NCBI RefSeq assembly: GCF_039908635.1
Contig: NZ_CP150918.1
Coordinates: forward strand, 1,488,001-1,552,000
Direction of reading: 5' to 3'
DNA from: Pseudomonas purpurea
GTDB taxonomy: Bacteria; Pseudomonadota; Gammaproteobacteria; Pseudomonadales; Pseudomonadaceae
DNA length: 64,000 nt
This document shows positions 32,854 through 42,521 of the stretch, in pieces. Each line of letters begins with the position of its first letter. The stretch's first letter is position 1. A model generated the notes under the pieces. It had not been told where the DNA came from, did no database searches, and was given only the letters and a program-made list of their open reading frames with translations. The position numbers were made by a program, and so were the translations under genes.

Positions 32854-34821
32854 ATGACGATGTTTGATGCTGCGCAGTTTCCCGAGGCGGGCGTCGGGTT
32901 GGAATACCATTTACCCGCCCATAGCCCTCAGGCTGTCCTTTCGCAGGAGGGGCTCGACCCGACGGTCGAGCGGATTCTGGCGGAGGGGTTGCCGCACTTC
33001 GATTACGTCGAGTTCCAGCCGACCCACTGCATTCTGGAGCCGCGCCTGCTTGAACTCGGCGCTCAGGTCCCGAGTTTGCTGCATTCGTCCAGTTTGTCCC
33101 TGGGCAGCGTGGGGATTGCGATGGACCGCGAGTTCCTGAACATGACGCGGCGCCTGTGTGACAAAACCCGTTCGCCCTGGCTGGCCGAGCATATTTCCTG
33201 GTCGCGGTTTCACGGTGGCGACACCCAGCACTTCATTTTGCCGACCCTGGCCCAGGAGGTGGCTGACACGGTGGTGGCCAATGCCCTCGAACTGCGTGAG
33301 TTCAGTGCGACCTTGCTGGTGCTGGAGAACGCACCGCGCCTGTTTTCATTGCACGATGCCCAGGAGCAGTCCGAAGGCGAGTTCATCTCACGGGTGGTGG
33401 AGCGCAGCGGTTCGGGTTTTCTGCTGGACCTCGACAGTGCGATCACGACCGCCAGGACTCAGGGGTACGACCTGAACGACTATTTGCGTTCATTGCCGTT
33501 GGATCGATTGATTGAAATTCACACTGCAGACCCGCAGCGGGATTGGGACATCCTGCGTCAGTTGTGCGACTCATCGCCGGTGAAAGCCATCACCCTGGAG
33601 TGGGATATTTCTCGCAAGAGCGAGGACGCAACGCTGTTGGCGTTGATCAGGGCGATCAAATCCCTGCGGCCTCACGCCTTGTTCTGGCAGGGTGCTGACC
33701 GGCAGGTACGGCCAACGCCGACCGAGCAGGGCGCACAGACACTGTTGAAGCTCAGGGAAAGCACCTGGATCAGTGTTGGCTCGGCCTCGTTTTTTATCCG
33801 TGATCAACAGCATGACCTGAGCCTGGAATTTTGCGTGGCGCTGTTGCCGTTGCTGCGCCACTTCCTGACGCCCCAGACGCTGGGCAGTGCCTTGTTGCTG
33901 CCGGGGGTTTTGCAGAGCCCCGAACAGGATGACAACCTGGCGTTCCTGCGGGAACTGGTCCACCACGGTGTCCTGCTGCCCCATCCATCGGACGCTGCCA
34001 CCGGCGAGGCGTGTACCCCCCCGGTCAACCTTTGGGCTCATTGGGATGCGGCACTGGCGTTTTACCTGAGTACCCGGACCGGGTCGCACACGCCTTACAT
34101 CAGCGTCAGTGACCTGGAAACGGAGCTGGAGCAAAAGGCCACGGCGCGACGTCAGCCGTCGGCGTTCAAGGATTATTTCTCCCATCCGTTCGTGGCCCTG
34201 GAAAACCCGCTGTTGCTGGCTTCCAGCGCGATGGCTCAATCGACGTTGCTCGATTCGTTGTGCAATCGCCGCACGTCGCGAACTTTCAGTGAGCAGCCGT
34301 TGAGTTCGCAGCAGTTGTCGGCGTTGCTTTACTACACCTGGGGCGCGACCGTCATGGAACAGAACCGCATGGGGGATTATTTCCTGAAGAAGACCTCGGC
34401 GGCCGGAGGCTCGCTGCACGGCACCGAGGTCTATGCGGTGTTGATGAATGTGCAAGGTCTGGAACGCGGTGTTTACCACTATTCGGTACGCCGCCATGGG
34501 CTTGAGCTGCTTGCCCGGGAAGACCCGCACACCTGGATCTGTGAGGCCTGTGGCGAGCAGGCATGGATCAAAGGGGCGGCGGCGGTGTTTGTGTCCACGG
34601 CGCGGGTCGAACGAATGGCCTGGAAGTACGAGTTCAGCCGGGCGCTGCGGGTGGCGTTGATGGATGCCGGGCATGTGAGTCAGACTTTTTCGCTGGTGGC
34701 CACTGCCCTGGGCCTCGGCAGCTTCACCACGGCGGCCTTGCGCGACGAAGTGTTCGAAAACCGCCTGGGCCTCAACTACCTGGAGGAGCCGGTGTTTTTG
34801 GTCAATGGGGTGGGAGGTTGA
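32854..34821 (+). CDS. DUF692/MNIO domain fused to a SagB-type FMN dehydrogenase domain (655 aa)
   Basis: A single chain with two oxidative modules. Residues about 10-285 are DUF692-like: LLHSSSLSLGSVGIAMD, LAEHISWSRFHGGDTQHFIL, VLENAPRLFSL, GFLLDLDSAITTA and LIEIHTADPQRD correspond to metal-binding segments of MNIO enzymes. The canonical DVNN is replaced by DLDS, and the terminal DDHGAPI segment is not seen (TLEWDIS in its place). Residues about 285-400 are a linker. Residues about 410-655 are a SagB/nitroreductase dehydrogenase with RRTSRTF (472-478), SAAGGSLHGTEVYAVLM and GVYHYSVRRHGLELL. MNIOs oxidise Cys, Asp or Asn in peptides; SagB-type enzymes oxidise azolines or related intermediates using FMN. 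The 2-kb frame is intact. Confidence 0.88.
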   Translation: MTMFDAAQFPEAGVGLEYHLPAHSPQAVLSQEGLDPTVERILAEGLPHFDYVEFQPTHCILEPRLLELGAQVPSLLHSSSLSLGSVGIAMDREFLNMTRRLCDKTRSPWLAEHISWSRFHGGDTQHFILPTLAQEVADTVVANALELREFSATLLVLENAPRLFSLHDAQEQSEGEFISRVVERSGSGFLLDLDSAITTARTQGYDLNDYLRSLPLDRLIEIHTADPQRDWDILRQLCDSSPVKAITLEWDISRKSEDATLLALIRAIKSLRPHALFWQGADRQVRPTPTEQGAQTLLKLRESTWISVGSASFFIRDQQHDLSLEFCVALLPLLRHFLTPQTLGSALLLPGVLQSPEQDDNLAFLRELVHHGVLLPHPSDAATGEACTPPVNLWAHWDAALAFYLSTRTGSHTPYISVSDLETELEQKATARRQPSAFKDYFSHPFVALENPLLLASSAMAQSTLLDSLCNRRTSRTFSEQPLSSQQLSALLYYTWGATVMEQNRMGDYFLKKTSAAGGSLHGTEVYAVLMNVQGLERGVYHYSVRRHGLELLAREDPHTWICEACGEQAWIKGAAAVFVSTARVERMAWKYEFSRALRVALMDAGHVSQTFSLVATALGLGSFTTAALRDEVFENRLGLNYLEEPVFLVNGVGG

Positions 34822-34850
34822 TAGCGGTGTGCGGGTTTTCCCGAGGCAAC

Positions 34851-34881
34851 AAAAAGCCCACCAAAGGTGGGCTTCGTTTTT
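34851..34881. terminator. Rho-independent terminator between the RiPP cluster and ttgC
   Basis: Stem GCCCACC/GGTGGGC (34856-34862/34866-34872), AAA loop, T-run on the plus strand and A-run on the left for the minus strand. It lies 30 bp after the MNIO-SagB stop and 10 bp before the ttgC stop, so it probably serves both. Confidence 0.85.
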
Positions 34882-34890
34882 ACGCGCTGA

Positions 34891-36349
34891 TCAGAACATC
34901 TTCAGCTTCGGTGCTTCTTCTTTCACAGGTTCGTTCTTCGCGGTCTGTGCGTTCCAGCCGCCACCCAGGGCCTTGTACAGGTTGACCTCGCTGGTCAGCT
35001 GGGACAGGCGGTCAGTGATCAACGCTTGTTGCGCGCTGAACAACTGACGTTGGGCGTCGAGGAAGGTCAGGTTGCTGTCGACGCCAATGCGATAGCGACG
35101 CTCGGCCAGACGGTAGTAGTCCTGGTTCGCGCTAACGAAGTCACGCTGGGCCTGCAACTGTTGGTTGAAGGTCTGGCGTGCGGCGAGGCCGTCGGAGACT
35201 TCCTGGAAAGCGGTCTGAATCGACTTCTCATACTGCGCGACGGTGATGTCTTTCTGGATTTTCGAGTAATCCAGGCTGGCACGCAGGGAACCGGCATTGA
35301 AGATCGGCAGGTTGATTTGCGGCTGGAACAACCAGGTCCCCGAACCGCCCTTGAACAGACCGGACAGGTCCGTGCTGAGGGAGCCGGCATTGGCGGTCAG
35401 GCTGATGCTCGGGAAGAACGCCGCACGCGCCGCGCCAATGTTGGCGTTGGCGGACTTGAGCTTGTGCTCTGCCTCAAGGATGTCCGGGCGACGTTGCAGC
35501 AGGTCCGAAGGCAGACCGGCCGGTACTTCGCTGAGCAGGTCATCGGACAACGGCTGGCTGGCCAGGTTGGCTGGCAGGCCGGTGCCAAGCAGCAGGGTCA
35601 GGCTGTTTTCATCCTGGGCGACCTGGCGGGTATAACGCGCCAGTTGTACCCGGGCGCTTTCCACGGAGGTGCGCGACTGGCTCAGGTCCAGCGCCGAGGC
35701 CACGCCCACTTCGTTGCTGCGCGCAGTGAGCTTGTAGCTCTCCTCGAAGGCCGCGAGAGTGTCCTGGGTCAGCTTCAGCAGTTCCTTGTCGGCCCTGCCA
35801 GGTCAGGTAGGCATTGGCCACGCTGGCCACCAGGCTGATCTGGGTGCTGCGGCGTGCTTCTTCAGTGGCGAAGTACGATTGCAGCGCTTGCTCGTTCAGG
35901 CTGCGAACGCGACCAAAGAGGTCGAGTTCGTATGCGCTGACGCCCAGGGTTGCCGAGTAGGAACTGGTGATGCCGGACTCGCCTGTCGGCGAGGCCCGCT
36001 GCGAAATACGCTGGCGACTGCCGCTGCCGTTGGCCGATACGGCCGGGAACAGGTCGGCGCGCGAAATGCGGTACTGGGCCGCATAGGCGTCGATGTTCAG
36101 GGCTGCGACGCGCAGGTCACGGTTGTTTTCCAGCGCGGTCTGAATCAGTTGTTGCAGTGCCGGGTCATGGAAAAACTGCTTCCAGCCTTGTTCGGCAGCG
36201 GCCTGGCTCGCCGCCTGGGCCGGCGAGTAGGCCGGTCCTTGCGGGTATTGCCCGGCAACGGGTGCTTCAGGCTGCTGATACTCCGGTATCAGCGAGCAGC
36301 CACCGAGCACGAACGCGGCGATGGCTAGGGAGAGTAGCGACTTGCTCAT
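34891..36349 (-). pseudogene. ttgC: RND efflux outer-membrane channel TtgC/EmhC/OprM, frameshifted
   Basis: Two frames make a full outer-membrane factor of about 485 aa. The first (35609-36349) has a lipoprotein signal (lipobox LGGC) and the first half of the TolC-like repeat, ending at VANAYLTWQ. The second (34891-35709) continues with [40 protein letters not shown] and ends in [10 protein letters not shown]. The break is at 35791-35795: CAGGCCGAC is read as CAGGGCCGAC on the coding strand, one extra base at a GGCC site. Removal gives [14 protein letters not shown], matching the family. It exports solvents and antibiotics across the outer membrane with TtgA and TtgB, and is the third gene of the operon. 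Confidence 0.9.
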
Positions 36350-39300
36350 TGGCCAGCCTCTTTAAGGGTTTCAGTTGCGTCATCCTGATCCACGTTCTTG
36401 CGTTGACCCATCGACGACACGGTGACAAAGAATAGCGGCACCCAGAAAATTGCCAGAATCGTGGCCGTCAGCATCCCGCCGATCACCCCGGTACCGATGG
36501 CGTGCTGGCTGCCCGAGCCTGCACCGGTGGAGATGGCCAGTGGTACTACGCCGAGGACGAACGCCAGCGAGGTCATGATGATCGGGCGCAGACGCATCCG
36601 GCAGGCTTCGATGGCCGCGTCCCTCAGGCTGCGTCCCTGTTCATGCAGTTCCTTGGCGAATTCGACGATCAGAATGGCGTTTTTCGCCGCCAGGCCGATG
36701 GTCGTCAACAGGCCTACCTGGAAGTACACGTCGTTGGACAAACCGCGCAGGCTGGTGGCGAGCAGGGCACCGATGATCCCCAGCGGTACAACCAACATCA
36801 CCGCGATCGGAATCGACCAGCTTTCGTACAGCGCCGCGAGGCAGAGGAACACCATCAGCAGCGACAGCGCGTACAAGGCCGGCGCTTGCGAGCCGGACAA
36901 ACGTTCCTCATAGGACAGGCCAGTCCAGGAAATACCGACACCGGCCGGCAGTTTCTTGGCAATGGCTTCGACTTCGGCCATGGCTTCACCGGTGGAGTAG
37001 CCCGGTGCTGGAGCCCCGAGGATTTCCATCGCTTCGACGCCGTTGTAACGGGCCAGTTTCGGCGAGCCGTAGATCCATTGCCCCTTGGCGAAGGAGGAGA
37101 ACGGCACCATGGTTCCGGCACTGTTGCGCACGTACCACTTCTTCAGGTCTTCAGGGCTCATGCGAGCGCCGGGCAGACCTTGTACGTAAACCTTTTTCAC
37201 CCGACCACGGTCAATGAAGTCGTTGACGTAGCTACTGCCCAAGGCAATCGACAGGGTGCTGTTGATGTCGGTCAGTGTCACGCCCAGGGCGCTGGCCTTC
37301 TCGTCATCGATTTCGAGCTGGTATTGCGGTTCGTCGTTCAGGCCGTTCGGACGCACCTGCGACAGCACCTTGCTCTGGGCTGCCATGCCGAGGAACTGGT
37401 TACGCGCAGCCATCAGCTTGTCGTGACCGATACCGGCACGGTCTTGCAGGAACACGTCGAAACCGGTGGCGTTACCCAGCTCCAGTACCGCCGGTGGTGC
37501 GAAAGCAAACACCATGGCGTCACGGAAGGTGAAGAAGTGCTGTTGGGCACGGGCCGCCACCTTGAACACGCTGTTGTCGGCGTTACGCTGATCCCACGGC
37601 TTGAGCATGATGAACGCCATGCCCGAACTCTGGCCACGACCGGCGAAGTTGAAACCGGTCACGGTAAACACCGAGTTCACGGCATCGCCTTCACCGCCAT
37701 CCTTGCCGGGACGCAGCAGGAATTCACGCATCTCGTCGACCACCACCTGGGTGCGTTCGGCACTGGAACCGGCCGGCGTCTGGACCTGAGCGAACAGAAC
37801 GCCCTGGTCTTCTTCCGGAAGGAACGCTGTCGGGATACGGGTGAACAGCCAGATCATGCCGACCACGATGATCAGGTAAGCCAGCAGGTACGGAGCCTTG
37901 TACTTGAGCATGTTGCCCACGCCGCGCTCGTAGCTGCGTACACCCCGGTCGAAGTTACGGTTGAACCAGCCGAAGAAGCCGCGTTTCGGTACGCCGTGCT
38001 CGCCCTTGGGAATGGCCTTGAGCATGGTGGCGCACAGCGCCGGGGTGAAGATCAGGGCAACCAGCACCGACAGGGCCATGGCCGAGACGATGGTGATCGA
38101 GAACTGCTTGTAGATCACACCGGTCGAGCCGCTGAAGAACGCCATCGGCAGCAGTACCGCCGACAGTACCAGCGCGATACCGACCAGTGCGCCCTGGATC
38201 TGGCCCATGGATTTTTTGGTGGCTTCCTTGGGCGACAGGCCTTCCTCGCTCATCACCCGCTCGACGTTTTCCACCACGACGATGGCGTCGTCCACCAGCA
38301 AGCCGATGGCCAGCACCATGCCGAACATGGTCAGGGTGTTGATGCTGAAACCGAAGGCCGCGAGGATCCCGAACGTACCCAGCAGAACCACGGGCACGGT
38401 CATCGTGGTGATGACGGTGGCGCGGAAGTTTTGCAGGAACAGGAACATCACCAGGAACACCAGCACGATCGCTTCGACCAGGGTTTCAACCACGCCCTTG
38501 ATCGACTCGGTCACCACTGGCGTGGTGTCGTACGGGAACACCACTTCCATGCCTTCCGGGAAGAACGGCTTGAGGTCGTCGATGGTTTTGCGCAGTGCCT
38601 TGGCGGTGTCGAGGGCGTTGGCACCGTTGGCCAGTTTTACTGCCAGACCGGATGCCGGGCTGCCGTTGAACTGGGCGCTGATGCTGTAGTTTTCACCACC
38701 AAGGCCCACATCGGCGACGTCGGCCAGGCGAACCTGCGAGCCGTCCTTGTTGACCTTGAGCAGGATTTCCTTGAACTGCTCGGCCGTTTGCAGACGGGTC
38801 TTGCCAATGATGGTGGCGTTCAGTTGCTGGCCGGGAGCGGCGGGCAGGCCGCCGAGCTGGCCGGATGAGACCTGGACGTTCTGGGCGGCGATGGCCGTTT
38901 TGACGTCTACCGGGGTCAGGTTGTAGTTGTTCAACCTGGCCGGGTCGAGCCAGATACGCATCGCATACTGGGCACCGAACACCTGGAAGTCACCCACACC
39001 CGCGGTCCGCGAGATCGGGTCCTGCATGTTGGACACGATGTAGTTGGACAGGTCGTCCTTGGTCATGCTGCCGTCGCGCGAAACCACGCCGATCACCAGC
39101 AGGAAGTTCTTCACGGCCTTGGTGACGCGGATGCCCTGTTGCTGCACTTCTTGCGGCAGCAGCGGGGTGGCCAGGTTCAGTTTGTTTTGGACCTGAACCT
39201 GTGCGGTGTCGGAGTTGGTACCTTGCTCGAAGGTCGCGGTGATGGTCATGCTGCCGTCGGAGTTACTTTCCGAGGACACATAACGCAGGTTGTCGATACC

Positions 39301-39510
39301 GTTGAGCTGCTGCTCGATGACCTGCACCACGGTGTCCTGCACGGTTTGTGCGGACGCGCCTGGGTAGGTCACGGAGATGGCGATCGCCGGAGGGGCGATG
39401 CTCGGGTATTGGTTGATCGGCAGTTTGAGGATCGATAGAGCCCCGACCAACATGATCACCAGGGCAATTACCCAGGCGAAAATCGGACGGTCGATAAAAA
39501 ATTTCGACAT
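36346..39510 (-). CDS. ttgB: RND efflux pump inner-membrane transporter TtgB/EmhB/MexB (1054 aa)
   Basis: A proton-driven multidrug pump of the HAE1 family with twelve helices and two large periplasmic loops. The start [20 protein letters not shown] and the proton-relay segment [16 protein letters not shown] (conserved Asp-Asp) are diagnostic, as is the C-terminal segment [20 protein letters not shown]. Homologues in solvent-tolerant Pseudomonas extrude toluene, chloramphenicol, tetracycline and polycyclic aromatics. The stop overlaps the ttgC start by 4 bp, and ttgA lies 2 bp upstream, so the operon is ttgA-ttgB-ttgC. Confidence 0.95.
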   Translation of the reverse strand: MSKFFIDRPIFAWVIALVIMLVGALSILKLPINQYPSIAPPAIAISVTYPGASAQTVQDTVVQVIEQQLNGIDNLRYVSSESNSDGSMTITATFEQGTNSDTAQVQVQNKLNLATPLLPQEVQQQGIRVTKAVKNFLLVIGVVSRDGSMTKDDLSNYIVSNMQDPISRTAGVGDFQVFGAQYAMRIWLDPARLNNYNLTPVDVKTAIAAQNVQVSSGQLGGLPAAPGQQLNATIIGKTRLQTAEQFKEILLKVNKDGSQVRLADVADVGLGGENYSISAQFNGSPASGLAVKLANGANALDTAKALRKTIDDLKPFFPEGMEVVFPYDTTPVVTESIKGVVETLVEAIVLVFLVMFLFLQNFRATVITTMTVPVVLLGTFGILAAFGFSINTLTMFGMVLAIGLLVDDAIVVVENVERVMSEEGLSPKEATKKSMGQIQGALVGIALVLSAVLLPMAFFSGSTGVIYKQFSITIVSAMALSVLVALIFTPALCATMLKAIPKGEHGVPKRGFFGWFNRNFDRGVRSYERGVGNMLKYKAPYLLAYLIIVVGMIWLFTRIPTAFLPEEDQGVLFAQVQTPAGSSAERTQVVVDEMREFLLRPGKDGGEGDAVNSVFTVTGFNFAGRGQSSGMAFIMLKPWDQRNADNSVFKVAARAQQHFFTFRDAMVFAFAPPAVLELGNATGFDVFLQDRAGIGHDKLMAARNQFLGMAAQSKVLSQVRPNGLNDEPQYQLEIDDEKASALGVTLTDINSTLSIALGSSYVNDFIDRGRVKKVYVQGLPGARMSPEDLKKWYVRNSAGTMVPFSSFAKGQWIYGSPKLARYNGVEAMEILGAPAPGYSTGEAMAEVEAIAKKLPAGVGISWTGLSYEERLSGSQAPALYALSLLMVFLCLAALYESWSIPIAVMLVVPLGIIGALLATSLRGLSNDVYFQVGLLTTIGLAAKNAILIVEFAKELHEQGRSLRDAAIEACRMRLRPIIMTSLAFVLGVVPLAISTGAGSGSQHAIGTGVIGGMLTATILAIFWVPLFFVTVSSMGQRKNVDQDDATETLKEAGQ

Positions 39511-39512
39511 GG

Positions 39513-40670
39513 TTACTCCCCTTTGCCGCCGGAGGCTTTAGCTGCTGCCTGTGCCGGGGCCGGGTTCTTCGCTGCAACGTTAGTCGCTTCGCTGGCCTTG
39601 ACTTCAACGCCAGGTCGGACGAATTGCAGTCCTTCAGTGATCAGGCGGTCGCCAGCCTTCAGGCCGTCTTCGACCAGCCATTGGCTGCCAACGGTGCGGC
39701 TGGCTTTGAGTTGACGCAGCTCGACCTTGTTGTCCGGCCCGACCACCAGTGCGGTTGGCGTGCCTTTGAGGTCGCGGGTCACGCCTTGTTGTGGCGCCAG
39801 AATCGCCGAGTCGTTCACGCCGGCTTGCAGCTGTGCATGCACGAACATGCCTGGCAGCAGGGTGTGATCCGGGTTCGGGAACACGGCACGCAAGGTCACG
39901 GAGCCGGTAGTTTCATCCACCGAGACTTCCGAGAACTCCAGTTTGCCATGTTGCTTGTACTGGCTGCCGTCTTCGAGGGTCAGCTTGACCATGGCTGCGT
40001 TTTCGCCAGCCTTTTGCAGGCGACCGCTTTCCAGTTCGCGGCGCAGTTCCAGCAGCTCGACCGAGGACTGCGTCACGTCGACGTAGATCGGGTCCAGTTG
40101 CTGGATCACGGCCATGGCGTCGGTCTGGCCATTGTTGACCAGTGCGCCTTCGGTGACGTTGGAGCGACCGATGCGGCCGGTCAGCGGTGCAAACACCTTG
40201 GTGTAGCGCACGTTGATCTGTGCGCTTTGCAGCGCCGCTTCCGATTGCAGGCGGTTGGCGACAGCAGTGTCGTATTCCTGACGGCTGACGGCTTGCTCGT
40301 TGACCAGTTGCTGGTAGCGATCGGAAACCGATTTGGTCGATTGCAGGTTGGCCTGAGCGCTTTTCAAGGTGGCGTCATAGACCGACGGATCGATCTGATA
40401 CAGCTGCTGACCTTCCTTGACTTCGCCGCCTTCCTTGAAGAGGCGCTTGAGAATAATGCCGTTGACCTGTGGGCGAACTTCCGCGATGCGGTAAGCCGTC
40501 GTACGGCCTGGGAGCTCGGACGTCAGGGTAAAGGCTTGAGGTTGCAGGGTAACGACGCCGACCTGAGGTGCTGGGGCGACCGGGGCCGCCTCTTCCTTTT
40601 TACATCCGCTGAGCAGCGATGCCAGGGCGACGGCAGTGACCAGAGCGGTAACAGCTGGCTTTAATTGCAT
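39513..40670 (-). CDS. ttgA: RND efflux periplasmic adaptor TtgA/EmhA/MexA (385 aa)
   Basis: A membrane-fusion protein linking TtgB to TtgC. The lipoprotein signal ([20 protein letters not shown] then SGC at the lipobox) predicts acylation near residue 23. The lipoyl halves ([20 protein letters not shown] and [20 protein letters not shown]) flank a helical hairpin (residues about 100-165), followed by beta-barrel segments ([20 protein letters not shown]). It is the first gene of ttgABC, divergent from ttgR across a 266-bp region holding the operator. Confidence 0.95.
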   Translation of the reverse strand: MQLKPAVTALVTAVALASLLSGCKKEEAAPVAPAPQVGVVTLQPQAFTLTSELPGRTTAYRIAEVRPQVNGIILKRLFKEGGEVKEGQQLYQIDPSVYDATLKSAQANLQSTKSVSDRYQQLVNEQAVSRQEYDTAVANRLQSEAALQSAQINVRYTKVFAPLTGRIGRSNVTEGALVNNGQTDAMAVIQQLDPIYVDVTQSSVELLELRRELESGRLQKAGENAAMVKLTLEDGSQYKQHGKLEFSEVSVDETTGSVTLRAVFPNPDHTLLPGMFVHAQLQAGVNDSAILAPQQGVTRDLKGTPTALVVGPDNKVELRQLKASRTVGSQWLVEDGLKAGDRLITEGLQFVRPGVEVKASEATNVAAKNPAPAQAAAKASGGKGE

Positions 40671-40750
40671 GAAGATCCTCGGGTCAGGCGCGCAAAATGC
40701 GCACTCGAAAAGTGGAAAAGTAAAAAAATGGAGCCGGGTGGATAAGTAGC

Positions 40751-40797
40751 TTGCTAAGGAATATACTTACGTTCATGGTTGTTTGTAAATACCTTGG
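40751..40797. promoter_or_regulatory. TtgR/EmhR operator in the ttgA-ttgR divergent region
   Basis: The segment includes GGAATATACTTACGTTCATG and GGTTGTTTGTAAATACC. As I recall it, this matches the P. putida ttgABC operator, read on the opposite strand, with an imperfect inverted repeat around GTAAG...TTTAC. It lies between the divergent ttgA and ttgR starts and overlaps the expected promoters, so TtgR would repress both. Confidence 0.8.
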
Positions 40798-40936
40798 CTG
40801 CGTACTCATACCGTTACAAAAGCCGTTTCAAGGTAAGAATTGTAGGCAGGGAATGAGCCCCCAGAGCGCTCGTCCCACATTTGTTCAGATGATCGTCAAA
40901 CGTCGCTGAAGCATTCCTGATTGAGGTTTTACTGCC

Positions 40937-41576
40937 ATGGTCCGTCGTACCAAAGAGGAAGCTCAAGAAACCCGAAGCCAGATACTCGAAGCGGCAGAGA
41001 AAGCCTTTTATGAGCGGGGCGTAGCGCGCACAACGCTGGCGGATATTGCCACCCTGGCGGGCGTCACTCGTGGCGCCATTTACTGGCATTTCAGCAACAA
41101 GGCGGATCTGGTCCAGGCCATGCTCGACAGCCTGCATGAACCGCTGGATGAGATGGCCAGGGCGAGCGAAAGTGAAGAGGAAGTCGATCCGCTGGGATGC
41201 ATGCGCAAACTGCTGATTCATTTGTTTCATCAAGTTGCCCTGGACCCGAAGACCCGACGCATCAATGAGATTCTGTTTCACAAGTGCGAATTCACTGATG
41301 AAATGTGTGACCTGCGCCAGCAGCGCCGTACGGTCAGCCTGGATTGCAATGTGCGTATCGAACTGGCGTTGCGCAATGCGATGAAACGGGGCCAGCTCCC
41401 GGAAACACTCGACGCGGCCCCGTGCGGCGATCAGCATTCATGCCTACATCGACGGCATTCTGTATCAATGGCTGCTGGCGCCTGACAGCTTCTTGCTGCA
41501 CGCCGAAGCCGAGCGTTGGGTCGATACCGGGCTGGACATGCTGCGCTTCAGCCCAAGCCTTCGACAAAATGCGTAA
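40937..41576 (+). pseudogene. ttgR: TetR-family repressor TtgR/EmhR of the efflux operon, frameshifted near its C-terminus
   Basis: The N-terminus [20 protein letters not shown] and the helix-turn-helix [20 protein letters not shown] identify TtgR, the drug-responsive repressor of ttgABC. The ligand-binding domain follows ([17 protein letters not shown]). At 41416-41421 one extra C turns GGCCC into GGCCCC and shifts the frame. Removing it continues [20 protein letters not shown] and ends LRFSPSLRQNA at 41576, giving about 212 aa as in homologues. The uncorrected frame ends at 41485 with a nonsense tail. If real, the repressor would lose its last 60 residues and derepress efflux; artefact is likelier. 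Confidence 0.9.
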
Positions 41577-41774
41577 TTGGATCCGGTTGTGTCAACACTT
41601 TAGGCGAGTAGAGGTTCATTCCTTTGCTCGCCTTTTCGTCATGGGCTGCTTTTATATACGGATGCTGATTCGGTTGAAAGCTGGCGAGCTACGTATTTTG
41701 TAGGGGATTTGTTGCGAGTCTGTGAACGAGTGTGAGCGACCTGTTTTGAGGTGCCGACCCCACGTGCGGAGCGC

Positions 41775-42422
41775 TTAGCCGATCTGGATGTTGAGCAGGT
41801 AGCTATAGGGGGCCTCCTCCAATGAGTGTTCCAGCGTAGAGGTGCACTCGACAGGTGTGTGCCCGACCGACGCGATCTTATGGTTCCAGGCTTTGATATC
41901 AGATGTGTGATAGCCGGATTTGGTTTTAAGTTTGAAATCTGTTTCGATCAGAAAAACGCAGTCGCCGACGTGGTTGACGTAAATAAAGAATCGGTCCGCA
42001 TGAACTCTATTGTTTGGGCGGATGGAATCAATACCTTTGAAGTTGGTTAGCGTTCTTTCGCAAAAATAGGTGGTTTGATAAGCCGGGAGGAGTTTTACGT
42101 GTGAGGGAGCAGCTTTTAAGTTGGTGTTGGTGCTGGCGAGTTTTAACTGTTGGTGGGTGTTGTTGGTGATGCAGTAGATTACGTTAATGATGTTTTCATC
42201 TTCGTTGTTTTGGTCAAGAAATAAACCCTCTTTGAACTGCTCCGGGTTCGCTGTATACCACGGTAGATACCCTGAGTCACTGAACGTGATGCTGTGCTCT
42301 AGCCAGTTTTGCCGGGCTCGATTCACTTGGTCGTCTGATTCGCGCAGCACCTTGTCCACGGTGTCGGTAACAGTGTCGAGAGGGATGGATTTTAGAAGTT
42401 CTTTCAAGTGATGTGCAAACAT
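41775..42422 (-). CDS. Uncharacterised AT-rich protein, paralogue A (215 aa)
   Basis: No known family recognised. There is no signal peptide or clear membrane segment. The first 45 residues are amphipathic and helical (LKELLKSIPLDTVTDTVDKV). The remainder looks beta-rich and resembles the protein at 42522-43154: shared features include ITNNTHQQLKLASTNTNLKA, a late Trp-x-His, Cys-Thr-Ser-Thr-Leu, and the C-terminal EAPYSYLLNIQIG. Codon use is more AT-rich than in neighbours. GGAAG precedes the ATG. A beta-sandwich, possibly lipid- or partner-binding protein is a weak guess based only on pattern. Confidence 0.75.
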   Translation of the reverse strand: MFAHHLKELLKSIPLDTVTDTVDKVLRESDDQVNRARQNWLEHSITFSDSGYLPWYTANPEQFKEGLFLDQNNEDENIINVIYCITNNTHQQLKLASTNTNLKAAPSHVKLLPAYQTTYFCERTLTNFKGIDSIRPNNRVHADRFFIYVNHVGDCVFLIETDFKLKTKSGYHTSDIKAWNHKIASVGHTPVECTSTLEHSLEEAPYSYLLNIQIG

Positions 42423-42521
42423 GGTACTTCCATTTGTATTAGGCGTGATGAGTGATTTTGAAAGTTGGATGTTGTCAAGGCTTTACTGGGTGTATAAAGG
42501 TAGGCGCTGTGACTGGATGAA

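Noticed and set aside
33571..34674. A 367-codon open frame on the minus strand opposite the MNIO-SagB gene
   Set aside because: Composition is Arg/Gln-rich and the opposite frame has clear domains. No ribosome-binding site.
36502..38868. A 788-codon open frame on the plus strand opposite ttgB
   Set aside because: It is the antisense shadow of a GC-rich membrane protein gene. The translation is His/Gln/Gly-rich without any domain, and there is no ribosome-binding site.
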